NCBI GenBank assembly: GCA_035298385.1
Contig: DATGYC010000300.1
Coordinates: 1 to 36,795 of the forward strand
DNA length: 36,795 nucleotides
Source: DATGYC01 sp035298385
Lineage (GTDB): Bacteria > Bacillota > Sulfobacillia > Symbiobacteriales > Symbiobacteriaceae
Direction: 5' to 3'
The notes under the pieces were generated by a model, which did no database searches, was not told the origin of the DNA, and saw only the letters and a program-made list of their open reading frames with translations. The position numbers were made by a program, and so were the translations under genes. Of the stretch, positions 23,261 to 30,979 are shown piece after piece. Every line of letters starts with the position of its first letter. The first letter of the stretch is position 1.

Positions 23261-23392
23261 CCGCAGAGGATGCAAATATCTGGTAGATTGCTCCCCTGAT
23301 TCGTAATCGCATCACAATAAGAGAGGCGCCCGGGCACACCAGGGCGTCAGCGATCGGTCAACCCGGTCGATCCTTGAGGAGGAACAAGACCC

Positions 23393-25345
23393 GTGACCAG
23401 TGCGCAGTGGCTCTATGTGGTCATCCTTTGTCTGTATGGCATCCTGTTCTTGGTCTTCCTGCGCATCTTTGCCTGGCGGCGTTATGCTCAGAAGAACTTC
23501 TATGAAAAGCGCCCGCATGATCTCTCGCCCGAGCGAATCGCACAGATCGCAGATGGGCAAGGGGAAGATGTGCCCCGTTTCGCACTCTTCGTCCCGGCCC
23601 GGAACGAAGCAGACGTCATTGAGAAGACCGTCGACCACCTGTCCCGTCTCCGTTACAGCCCCGATCATTATGAAGTGATCGTTGTAACGGACGAGAAGGA
23701 GGTCCAGGCTGCCGCGGAGGAGCGGGCCCAGCTGATCGCGGACCTGCGTTCCTTCCTGACCGGTAATTCGGCCTGGAACGGCACCGATCGCCATGACGCC
23801 GTTCTCTTCGCCCTGCTGGCCCACCTCTCGCTGGAGGAGGGCAAGGCGGCCGAGCGGATCCAGGGCGCCCCGCTCTCGATCAAGGAACTGCTTAAGCTTC
23901 CGACGTCCCCGCGCCAGGAGGCGCTCCAGGAGATCGCTCTCGCCCTGGCCTCTGGCCAGCGTAAGAGCGGGCGCGAGCGGCTCCACGCCATCATCCGGCG
24001 TTGCTTCCCGACCCTGCCGGAGGCAGAGATCAACAGCCTCTACCCGCTCTTCCTCTCCCTCGCGATCCCGGCCGTTATCGCGGCCGCGGAACTGAAGGAT
24101 GAGAAGTGGGAGGGCGTCAGCGAGCAGATGATGGCTCAGGCCGCCGAGGCCCGTCAGCCGCTGACCAAGAAGGTCCTGACCTCCCTGGGCGAGCTGATCG
24201 CCACCCAGATCATCCAGCGCCTGAGCGACGCTACGGACGAGGCACTGGCCACCTGGTTGCAGGACGCTTGTGTCTGGGCGCTCCCGACCACCCAGGAGAT
24301 CGTCGACCGCAAGCGGCTCCAGTTCGCTGGCGACCGCTCGCGGCCCGGCATGAAGCATGTCGTCGTCCCCTGGGACTTTGACGGCTATGTTGGCGGTGTC
24401 TGCACCGGCGAATTCGTCCCGTCGACTAAGGGCCGCGCCCTGAACTACGCCTTCCGCTTTGCGGACGAGCGGGCAGCGGTCTGGGGCTTCTATGACGCTG
24501 AGTCCCGCCCGGACGACGAGGTCCTGCTCTACGTCGCTTGGCGCCGCCTCTCGGTCGGTGACAAGTTCCAGATCGCTCAGGGCCCGGTCTTCCAGATCCG
24601 TAACTTCTGGAAGACCTCCTTCCTCTGCAAGGTGGCCGGCCTCTACCAGGCTGTCTCGCACGAGTGGCAGATGCCGAACCTGCTGCGTTCGATCCCGTTC
24701 ATTGGCGGCACGAACATCTTCGCCACGCGCAAGCTGATGCTGAGCATCAACGGCTTTGATGATACCGTCCTGACCGAGGATATGGACCTGGGCGCCCGCG
24801 CCTGGCTGCAGGGCGACGCCTGGCCTGAGTTCCTCCCCTACTCCTCCTCGGAGCAGACCCCGCCGACCTTCAAGGCCTTCTACCGGCAGCGCCTTCGTTG
24901 GGGCGCCGGCTACCTGCAGGTCTATGACAAGCTGAAGGCGGACAAGTCCCTGCCCCAGGACCGGACGGAGAAGCTCCTCCGGACCTACTGGTGGAAGGGC
25001 CACTTCTCCTGGGCGCTCTTCCAGTTCATCGCCTTCCTGCCGTTCGTGATCTTCGGCCTGAAGCTGGCCGGCCTGATCGATGCGACCGGTATCCCGGCGG
25101 CGATCAACACCCTGGTCTTCGTCTTCGGCCCGTTCTACCTGCTCTTCACCCTCTACTGCTTCTTCCACTACTACCCGTACATGGATCCGGCGCCCGAGCG
25201 GACCAAGGTACGTGGCTTCCTGGAACTCTTCGCCCTGCCGATCTCGGCCTTCTTCCTACCCGTGCCCTACTCCAGCGCCCTGACGCTGAAGATCATGGGC
25301 CGGCAGCCGAAGGCCTGGGTCAAGACCCCGCGGACGAAGGAGTAG
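23393..25345 (+). CDS. Processive family 2 glycosyltransferase with a large helical insertion
   Basis: A 650-residue membrane glycosyltransferase that probably makes or extends an extracellular polysaccharide. An N-terminal helix (about 6-26) leads to the GT-A domain: RFALFVPARNEADVIEKTV and EVIVVTDE, then YDAESRPDDE, the acceptor motif LTEDMDL and RQRLRW (the Q-x-x-R-W motif). Three or four helices close the protein. Between VIVVTDE (about 100) and RKRLQFAGD (about 308) lies a mostly helical insertion of some 200 residues that ordinary GT2 enzymes lack. The product cannot be told. The GTG start has GAGGAGGAAC upstream. Confidence 0.88.
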   Translation: MTSAQWLYVVILCLYGILFLVFLRIFAWRRYAQKNFYEKRPHDLSPERIAQIADGQGEDVPRFALFVPARNEADVIEKTVDHLSRLRYSPDHYEVIVVTDEKEVQAAAEERAQLIADLRSFLTGNSAWNGTDRHDAVLFALLAHLSLEEGKAAERIQGAPLSIKELLKLPTSPRQEALQEIALALASGQRKSGRERLHAIIRRCFPTLPEAEINSLYPLFLSLAIPAVIAAAELKDEKWEGVSEQMMAQAAEARQPLTKKVLTSLGELIATQIIQRLSDATDEALATWLQDACVWALPTTQEIVDRKRLQFAGDRSRPGMKHVVVPWDFDGYVGGVCTGEFVPSTKGRALNYAFRFADERAAVWGFYDAESRPDDEVLLYVAWRRLSVGDKFQIAQGPVFQIRNFWKTSFLCKVAGLYQAVSHEWQMPNLLRSIPFIGGTNIFATRKLMLSINGFDDTVLTEDMDLGARAWLQGDAWPEFLPYSSSEQTPPTFKAFYRQRLRWGAGYLQVYDKLKADKSLPQDRTEKLLRTYWWKGHFSWALFQFIAFLPFVIFGLKLAGLIDATGIPAAINTLVFVFGPFYLLFTLYCFFHYYPYMDPAPERTKVRGFLELFALPISAFFLPVPYSSALTLKIMGRQPKAWVKTPRTKE

Positions 25346-25359
25346 CAGATAGCAAAGAT

Positions 25360-25389
25360 GCACCCCCGGCTGGATTCAGCCGGGGGTGC
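25360..25389 (+). terminator. Terminator after the glycosyltransferase
   Basis: GCACCCCCGGCTG and CAGCCGGGGGTGC form a 13-bp stem with a 4-nt loop, followed by TTGTT. Confidence 0.88.
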
Positions 25390-25428
25390 TTGTTCATATG
25401 ATGGCAGAGGAGTGAGGTGACTCCCCAC

Positions 25429-25695
25429 ATGAACAGCTTCGGAATCCCCCAGTTCCAGTGCTTCACGGGCACCTTCATCCTCCAGCCGACCGGGCTGATT
25501 GGCGCCACACTCGGGACCCTCATTACTGATCAAGGTTTCAACTTGCAGGTCCGCCAGGTGCCCGGCCCAAACAACCAAGGACCGAGTCTTGCCTCGGTCA
25601 ATGGGCAGCGGGTCCGGCTCTGCGGTACCCTAGTGACCGATGTCAGCGGCACACTCCTGCAAGTATTCCTGGTTCAGCCCCTGCTGGGCTTTTAA
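25429..25695 (+). CDS. Small hypothetical protein
   Basis: I do not recognise this 88-residue protein. It starts MNSFGIPQFQCFTG and alternates hydrophobic and polar residues (FILQPTGLIGATLGTLIT, VRLCGTLVTDVSGTLLQVFLV), suggesting a small beta barrel, perhaps OB-like. No signal peptide or membrane helix is seen. It has two Cys residues. The ATG at 25429 has GAGGTG upstream; a GTG at 25417 in the same frame is less likely. It stands alone between two terminators, so it has its own transcript. Confidence 0.6.
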   Translation: MNSFGIPQFQCFTGTFILQPTGLIGATLGTLITDQGFNLQVRQVPGPNNQGPSLASVNGQRVRLCGTLVTDVSGTLLQVFLVQPLLGF

Positions 25696-25699
25696 ACCA

Positions 25700-25730
25700 A
25701 GAACCCCACCGTGCGTAGCGGTGGGGTTCT
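25700..25730. terminator. Bidirectional terminator between converging genes
   Basis: AGAACCCCACC and GGTGGGGTTCT form an 11-bp stem. It serves the small protein on the plus strand and the phosphoesterase on the minus strand (TTGGTTTAAA follows on the minus strand). Confidence 0.82.
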
Positions 25731-25737
25731 GCGCTTC

Positions 25738-26439
25738 TTATTCCGGGCGCCGTCCATACTTGACGGCACTCGCCAGGAACTCACCATCTGGGAAGCCCGA
25801 CTCTTGGGCCATTGACAGGGTCCGCTCCCCGTCGTAGCTGACCCGCAGGTGGGTCAATCGGACCGCATCCGCAGTCACCTCTAGCACGGCGAAGGCGGCG
25901 CCCGGGTCACCGTCAAAGGGCAGCCCGATCGAGCCGACCCCGATCAGGTGCACCCCAGCGATCCGGCGGCTGAAGGTCCAGTGGGTATGGCCCATCACCA
26001 GGATCTCTGCCTCCGCCCCGACCACCGCTCTGGTCAACTCTTCCTCCGGCGTGAAGGGGAAGATGAACTCCATGTTCGACTGGGGTGAGCCATGGACGAA
26101 GCGGATCCGCTTCCCGTAGGCTTCGATCCGATGGTCGAACGGAAGGGCGCCCATCTCCGCCAGCATCCCGTCATCCAGCCGCGCCAGGGTCCAATCGCGG
26201 ATCGGGGCCAGGGGCGCCGGGATGGCCGCGGCACCGGTCAGCCAATCCTCCGTGTTCCCCCGGAGCACAGGGGCGCCCATCGCCCGGACCGCCTCCCAAC
26301 ACTCACGCGGGGCGGGCCCCCGAAAGGCGACATCGCCAAGGTTGACGATCTGGTCGACCTGGTGGCGCTCCAACTCCCGCTGAACGGCCTGCAAGGCAGG
26401 CAGGTTGCCGTGGATATCCGACAGAATCCCAATGCGCAC
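25738..26439 (-). CDS. Calcineurin-like metallophosphoesterase (YfcE/MJ0936 type)
   Basis: A 233-residue phosphoesterase with all metal-binding blocks: ILSDIHGNLPAL (Asp, His), VNLGDVAFRG (Asp), LRGNTEDWL (Asn), RFVHGSP (His) and VMGHTHWTF (two His). The family hydrolyses phosphodiesters; the natural substrate is not known. I start it at the GTG at 26439 because AAGGAG lies 8 bases upstream. It begins 5 bp after the pseudouridine synthase stop, and its ribosome site lies inside that gene's last codons, so the two form an operon. Confidence 0.88.
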   Translation of the reverse strand: MRIGILSDIHGNLPALQAVQRELERHQVDQIVNLGDVAFRGPAPRECWEAVRAMGAPVLRGNTEDWLTGAAAIPAPLAPIRDWTLARLDDGMLAEMGALPFDHRIEAYGKRIRFVHGSPQSNMEFIFPFTPEEELTRAVVGAEAEILVMGHTHWTFSRRIAGVHLIGVGSIGLPFDGDPGAAFAVLEVTADAVRLTHLRVSYDGERTLSMAQESGFPDGEFLASAVKYGRRPE

Positions 26440-26444
26440 GCCGA

Positions 26445-27503
26445 TCACTCCTTCAGTAGACTCTCCCGCAACTGAGCCAGATCCGGCGGCAGGGGCGACT
26501 CAAAGCGGAGCATCTCGCCGCTGAACGGATGCCGGAAGGCGAGGGCAGCGGCGTGCAGGGCCTGCCGGTCAATGGTCACGCCCCAGGCGGAGCCGACGCG
26601 CCCGCTCGCCGCAGGCGGCGTAGCGAAGTCAGTGGATCCTATCCGTACCGAGGAGTCTGCGTCCTCCTCCCGGCGCCCGTAAAGCTGATCCCCCAGGAGC
26701 GGATGGCCCAGGTGCGTCAGGTGCACCCGAATCTGGTGGGTCCGCCCCGTCTCCAGCCGGCACTCGATCAGGGAAGCCGATCGGTACCGCTCGACCACCC
26801 GCCAGTGAGTGACCGAACGTTGCCCCGCCCCGGTCCAGTCACCGCGCAGAACGGTTCCGGCTGCCGCCGCCTCAGCGAGGGCCGCCTCCTGCTCAGGTTC
26901 TCGCGGCCCCAGCGCCACCTCCCGGGCGACCGGATGGAGCCAGACCCGTCTAATCGCCAGATCGACCGTCCCGCTCTCCGCGGTGGGGGCGCCCACGACA
27001 AAGGCCAGGTAGCGCCGCTCCAGCTTCGCTTCCTCCAGGGCGCCCGAGAGCAACCCCGCCACGGCCTGATTCTTCGCCCAGAGGATCAACCCCGACGTCT
27101 CCCGGTCGAGCCGCTGGATCGGTCGGGCGATGGGCTCCTCTCCCCGCTGGAGCAGGTGGTAGGCGACTCCGTTCGCCAGTGTCCCCGATTGATAATCCTT
27201 CACAGGATGAACGACGATACCTGCTGGCTTCTCTACCACCAGCAGGTGCTCATCCTCCCAGACGACCTTCAACTCCATCGGTTCGGGCTCAACCCGTCCC
27301 TCCGCCGCTGGCGGCTCGATGCGAACAACCTCGCCGCCCTGCAGCATCCGGTCCAGGTGGGCGGGCGCCCCATCGACCCAGATCGCTGCCGTCGCCTTGG
27401 CCCGCCGGACCAATGTCCGGGAGAGCCCCAGCCGATCGTACAGGAAACGGCCCAGCCGAACCGGTTTGGACTCACGCGGCACCTGAAACTCCAACCAACT
27501 CAC
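26445..27503 (-). CDS. RluA-family pseudouridine synthase with an internal insertion
   Basis: A 352-residue RNA-modifying enzyme that turns uridine into pseudouridine in rRNA or tRNA. An N-terminal S4-like domain (LSRTLVRRAKATAAIWVDG) is followed by the catalytic domain, with the active Asp in RPIQRLDRETSGLILWAKN and the signatures ETGRTHQIRVHLTHLGHPLLGDQLYGR and DRQALHAAALAFRHP, given as separate blocks. Between the last two, where relatives have a few residues, about 28 extra residues (including SSVRIGSTDFATPPAASGRV) are encoded by a palindromic stretch at 26603-26625 and its surroundings. The GTG at 27503 has TGGAGG 6 bases upstream. Confidence 0.9.
   Translation of the reverse strand: MSWLEFQVPRESKPVRLGRFLYDRLGLSRTLVRRAKATAAIWVDGAPAHLDRMLQGGEVVRIEPPAAEGRVEPEPMELKVVWEDEHLLVVEKPAGIVVHPVKDYQSGTLANGVAYHLLQRGEEPIARPIQRLDRETSGLILWAKNQAVAGLLSGALEEAKLERRYLAFVVGAPTAESGTVDLAIRRVWLHPVAREVALGPREPEQEAALAEAAAAGTVLRGDWTGAGQRSVTHWRVVERYRSASLIECRLETGRTHQIRVHLTHLGHPLLGDQLYGRREEDADSSVRIGSTDFATPPAASGRVGSAWGVTIDRQALHAAALAFRHPFSGEMLRFESPLPPDLAQLRESLLKE
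26603..26625. repeat. GC-rich hairpin inside the pseudouridine synthase insertion
   Basis: CGCTCGCCGC pairs with GCGGCGTAGCG around a 2-nt loop, with one bulged T. It lies in the part of the gene that has no counterpart in relatives. The core differs from the 46-bp element, so this would be another repeat type. Confidence 0.45.
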
Positions 27504-27647
27504 CTCACGCCTCCATTCTGCCCGGAGGTTGGACCTCCCTGCTGAACAGCCTGAACAAAAATCATGCGGGAATCGAAAGGTGGAATCACCTACCGCGTCT
27601 AAAGATTGGTACGGTATCATTTACTCTGATCCTGAGGAGGGGTTTCG

Positions 27648-28268
27648 ATGCTGATCCGGCACCTGATGACCGACCACCCGACGGCTGTCTCCCCTGACAC
27701 GCCTCTGAGCCAGGCCTATGAGCAGATGCGGGACCAGAAGTTCGATTGCCTACCTGTTCTGGACCGAGACGGGGCTCTAGTCGGCATTATCCAAGTGACC
27801 GATATCTACGAGGCCTGCATGGACCTGGGCCGCCAGGTCGCCCTAACCAAGTCGGTCGGTGCGTTCATGGTCTCCCCGGTCGTCACGATCGACTTGGAGG
27901 CTCCAGTCGAACTCGCGGCCAGCCTCATGCTAAAGAAGGATATCCCCGCTCTCCCCGTCGTCGATGACGGGAAGCTCGTCGGCATGGTGACCGAGCATGA
28001 GATCTTCAAGAGCGCTGCGGCGATGCTTGGAGCGGGCTCGGGTACACACCGGCTCACGCTGGTCGTGCCGGACGCCCGCGGGCAGCTCTTCCGCATCGCT
28101 GAGATCGTGAAGGGACTCGGCCTCTCGATCACCAGCCTGGCCACCTTCCACTCCGATGTGCTACAGCAGTACAAGATCGTCCTGCGCGTCCATGCAGATG
28201 TGATCGAGATGCTGCAGGAGGCACTCGAACAAGGCGGCTTCAAGGTCCTGCATAGCTGCATCGACTAA
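27648..28268 (+). CDS. CBS-CBS-ACT domain protein (AcuB-like)
   Basis: A 206-residue cytoplasmic sensor. Two CBS domains (about 7-60 and 72-125) form a nucleotide-binding pair: MTDHPTAVSPDTPLSQAYEQ and FMVSPVVTIDLEAPVELAAS begin them, and VGIIQVTDIYE and VGMVTEHEIF end them. A C-terminal ACT domain (about 135-205, LTLVVPDARGQLFRIAEIV) may bind an amino acid or adenine nucleotide. The same order is found in Bacillus AcuB, linked to acetoin use, but no acu genes are nearby, so the role is open. GAGGAGGGG precedes the ATG. Confidence 0.9.
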   Translation: MLIRHLMTDHPTAVSPDTPLSQAYEQMRDQKFDCLPVLDRDGALVGIIQVTDIYEACMDLGRQVALTKSVGAFMVSPVVTIDLEAPVELAASLMLKKDIPALPVVDDGKLVGMVTEHEIFKSAAAMLGAGSGTHRLTLVVPDARGQLFRIAEIVKGLGLSITSLATFHSDVLQQYKIVLRVHADVIEMLQEALEQGGFKVLHSCID

Positions 28269-28279
28269 ACTTGCAGATC

Positions 28280-28305
28280 GGACACCCTCCTTCGGGAAGG
28301 TGTCC
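28280..28305 (+). terminator. Terminator after the CBS-ACT gene
   Basis: GGACACCCTCC and GGAAGGTGTCC pair with one mismatch around a TTCG loop, followed by CTCTTTTTTT. Confidence 0.92.
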
Positions 28306-28331
28306 CTCTTTTTTTGTCGAGCAAACTCCGC

Positions 28332-28360
28332 TTGACAGAATGGCGGACAGCTTTTATGAT
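28332..28360 (+). promoter_or_regulatory. Sigma-A promoter of the TetR-ABC operon
   Basis: TTGACA (28332-28337) is followed 17 bp later by TATGAT (28355-28360). The operator at 28359-28378 overlaps the -10 and the start site. Confidence 0.88.
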
Positions 28361-28378
28361 GACTGTGTAGTCAGTCAT
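28359..28378. promoter_or_regulatory. Probable TetR operator
   Basis: ATGACTG and CAGTCAT are perfect inverted arms separated by 6 bp. Its placement over the -10 and start site suggests self-repression by the TetR protein encoded just downstream. Confidence 0.78.
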
Positions 28379-28394
28379 ACAAGAGGTGAGCCTC

Positions 28395-29006
28395 ATGCCA
28401 CGGCGCCCCGAGCAGAACGAGGTGATTAGGCAGGCCCAGCACAAGGCGATCCTGACAGCCGCCCTCCCCCTCTTCGCCAGGGGTGGGATCGATGGTACCC
28501 CGGTCTCCCAGATCGCCAAGGCTGCTGGCGTCGCCCATGGCACTGTCTTCCTCTACTTCCCGACCAAGGAGGACCTCGCTGCGGAGGTGCTCACTCACTT
28601 CCTGAGTCAGCACCTTGAGCAGTTGCTGTCGGCCCTTGAACCCCCTGGCTCCCCCCTGGATCGGCTCAAAACCTTCACCCGCTTCGCTCTCGGCCTGATG
28701 AAGGAGGAGAACAACCTGGTTCTCCTGGCCGCCAACATCAAAGCGCAGCGAGATCGCTTCCGCGATCTTGCCCCCCACCTCTCTGCCTTCGCCCATTCCC
28801 TGACCAACGAAGTGGCCAAGATCATTCGTGAGGGGCAAGCGGCAGGAGAGCTTGGCCCTGGCACCCCTGAGGTGACCGCCTGGGCCTTCTTCACCCTGCT
28901 TCAAGGCATACCTGTCACGTTCAATGGTCCGACCGAAGGGAACCCCTTCTGGGATGCCTTGATCGACCGGGCGATGCGAATCTTTGGACCCGTGCCGCAG
29001 CAGTAA
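28395..29006 (+). CDS. TetR-family repressor of the ABC exporter
   Basis: A 203-residue repressor. The N-terminal helix-turn-helix (about 15-60) reads AILTAALPLFARGGIDGTPV and QIAKAAGVAHGTVFLYFPTK, the standard TetR pattern. The C-terminal ligand-binding part shows no family I can name. It probably represses its own operon through the palindrome at 28359-28378 and is released by a compound exported by the following transporter. The ATG at 28395 has AGAGGTGAG upstream. The ABC ATPase starts 17 bp after its stop. Confidence 0.92.
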   Translation: MPRRPEQNEVIRQAQHKAILTAALPLFARGGIDGTPVSQIAKAAGVAHGTVFLYFPTKEDLAAEVLTHFLSQHLEQLLSALEPPGSPLDRLKTFTRFALGLMKEENNLVLLAANIKAQRDRFRDLAPHLSAFAHSLTNEVAKIIREGQAAGELGPGTPEVTAWAFFTLLQGIPVTFNGPTEGNPFWDALIDRAMRIFGPVPQQ

Positions 29007-29023
29007 CCCAGGAGGCGATCCCG

Positions 29024-29962
29024 TTGGCTGTTATCTGCCAGGTTGAGGCACTGACCAAGATCTACCCCAAGGCTAAGCGCCCAGCGAACGACGGGCTCAC
29101 CTTCTCGATTCAGCAAGGCGAGGTCTTTGGGCTGCTCGGTCCGAACGGCGCCGGCAAATCGACCCTCGTCGGTCAGTTGGCTGGCCTCGTTCGTCCGACG
29201 AGTGGCTCAATCCACCTCTTCGACATCGACGTGATTCAACAGCCAGAGGCAGCCGCCGAGTATGTCGCCATCCAGCCCCAGAACTCCGTGGCGCTTTGGG
29301 ACCTCACCCCGCAAGAGGCGATCTACCAGACCGGGCGCCTGCGTGGGATGAGCCACGCCGCTGCCCGCCAGCAGACCGTAGCGCTGCTGGAGGAACTGGG
29401 GATGACGGCCTTCGCCAACCGCCACGTCCGGACCCTATCGGGCGGCCAGCGGCGCCTCGTCCTCCTCGGCGTCGCCTTTATCGGCGACCGGCCGATCCAG
29501 ATCTTCGATGAGCCGACCAACGACCTCGACCCTGAGGCTCGCCGCCGCGTCTGGGATCGGCTGACCCGCCTCTCCCGCTCTGGCACGACGATCATCCTGG
29601 TCACGCACAACGTTCTAGAGGCAGAGCAGGTGATCGGACGGGTGGGGATCGTGAACGAGGGTCGACTCCTGGCCCTGGGCACCCCCGGCGAGCTGAAGGC
29701 CCGCGTCGATCAACGGGTCCGGCTCGATCTGGCGCCCAAGGGCGATCCGGAGGCGGTCCGACCGCTTCTCTCCGAGTTGGGCGAGGCGGTTGCGCGGCCC
29801 GGTGGGCGCTGGACGGTCTACTGCGAGCGTGCCCACACTCGGGCGACGATCGACACCCTCCTCGCCCGCCTGACGATCGACGGCCTGGATGACTTCCGTA
29901 TCCTGACCCCTTCGCTGGAGGACGTCTACCTCGAACTCTCGGGAGGTGTGCAACTTGGCTGA
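29024..29962 (+). CDS. ABC transporter ATP-binding protein (ABC-2 / drug exporter type)
   Basis: This 312-residue ATPase drives export through the permease that follows. Walker A is GPNGAGKST (about 40-48), the Q-loop is AIQPQNS, the signature is LSGGQRR, Walker B is IQIFDEPTNDLD and the switch His is in LVTHN. A C-terminal extension of about 80 residues, as in DrrA-like exporters, ends it. The start is a TTG with CCAGGAGGCG upstream. It overlaps the permease start by 8 bp, so the two are coupled. Confidence 0.94.
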   Translation: MAVICQVEALTKIYPKAKRPANDGLTFSIQQGEVFGLLGPNGAGKSTLVGQLAGLVRPTSGSIHLFDIDVIQQPEAAAEYVAIQPQNSVALWDLTPQEAIYQTGRLRGMSHAAARQQTVALLEELGMTAFANRHVRTLSGGQRRLVLLGVAFIGDRPIQIFDEPTNDLDPEARRRVWDRLTRLSRSGTTIILVTHNVLEAEQVIGRVGIVNEGRLLALGTPGELKARVDQRVRLDLAPKGDPEAVRPLLSELGEAVARPGGRWTVYCERAHTRATIDTLLARLTIDGLDDFRILTPSLEDVYLELSGGVQLG

Positions 29963-30770
29963 ACCAGCCGTGATCTTACATACCGATGAGGTCATCGCCG
30001 CCCTGCCGTACCCTCGGACCCGTCGTACCTTGCGCTGGCATCTGGCCCAGTTCGCCCGGGTCGTCACGGTCTCCCTCTTGGAGTTTCGCACCGCTTGGCC
30101 CTACCTGATCGTCTTCGGCTGCCTCGTACCGCTCGGCCTGATCTTCTGGATGAGCCGGATGGGCGGGGAGTTCTCCCGCGAGCGGGCGGTCTTCATCCTG
30201 GGCGGAAATCTAGTGACCTCGATCGTCTACGGTCCGGTGATCGGGATGGTGGGCAAGATCGGCTGGGGCAAGGAGCACCGGACCTTTGACTACTGGGCTG
30301 GTCTACCACTCCCCAAACTCGCTTGGGTGCTGGCGACCGTGACGGTCTACCTCCTGCTTGCTCTGCCATCCGTGGCGATCATCTTCGGAGTGGGCGCCCT
30401 CACCCTCGGTATCCCGCTGGTGAACGGCCTCGCCCTGATCCCGTTGATTCCGCTCGGGACGCTCTCGATGGTCGGGCTGGGCGCCTTCCTCGGCATCCTA
30501 GCTCCGAACGGCCAGACCGCCAGCCTCTTCGGCAACGCGATGATCGGCGTGGTCACCTTTCTCACGCCGACCTTGCTCCCGCTGGAGCAGATGCCGACGG
30601 TCATGCAGTGGATCGCCCGTGTTCTCCCGATGACCTACGCAGCCGATGCCTTCCGGCTGGCCCTCTCTGGCGAACTGGGTGCCCCCCTGGCGCTCGATAT
30701 CGGGATTCTAGTCCTGTCGAGCCTCGGCTTCTTGTGGGTGCTGTCCAAGCGTCTCGACTTCCGCGGCTAG
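29955..30770 (+). CDS. ABC-2 type transporter permease
   Basis: This 271-residue membrane subunit has about six transmembrane helices, after a soluble N-terminus of about 45 residues. Typical ABC-2 features are FRTAWPYLIVFGCLVPLGLI near the start and the block LLPLEQMPTVMQWIARVLPM before the last helices, common in DrrB/NatB-like permeases. The substrate is unknown; a drug or lipid is likely, given the TetR partner. The TTG at 29955 is chosen since GGAGGTG lies 6 bases upstream; a GTG at 29946 has no usable spacing. Confidence 0.9.
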   Translation: MAEPAVILHTDEVIAALPYPRTRRTLRWHLAQFARVVTVSLLEFRTAWPYLIVFGCLVPLGLIFWMSRMGGEFSRERAVFILGGNLVTSIVYGPVIGMVGKIGWGKEHRTFDYWAGLPLPKLAWVLATVTVYLLLALPSVAIIFGVGALTLGIPLVNGLALIPLIPLGTLSMVGLGAFLGILAPNGQTASLFGNAMIGVVTFLTPTLLPLEQMPTVMQWIARVLPMTYAADAFRLALSGELGAPLALDIGILVLSSLGFLWVLSKRLDFRG

Positions 30771-30794
30771 GCAGCGCCTCCCAAGGTCTAGATC

Positions 30795-30826
30795 AAACAG
30801 AGCGGCGGATCTCCACCGCTCTGTTT
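30795..30826 (+). terminator. Intrinsic terminator of the TetR-ABC operon
   Basis: AAACAGAGCGG and CCGCTCTGTTT form an 11-bp stem, running into a tract of T to 30830. The 150 bp that follow, before the deacetylase, hold no gene. Confidence 0.93.
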
Positions 30827-30979
30827 TTTTCGCTGATGGACGCATGCAACTCCTTATGTAACTCCACGTGGCGCAGCCGCGTCAAATGGTGGGAAGGGCT
30901 GTAGACGGAAACTCTGGACCAGCCCTGGCGTACGATGTGAAGAAGTTCCGCGGGTAGACCCCGCTGGGGGAGTGATCCG

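Noticed and set aside
23312..25168. Minus-strand open frame of 618 codons opposite the glycosyltransferase
   Set aside because: It has no ribosome site or recognisable motif and mirrors the codon pattern of the real gene.
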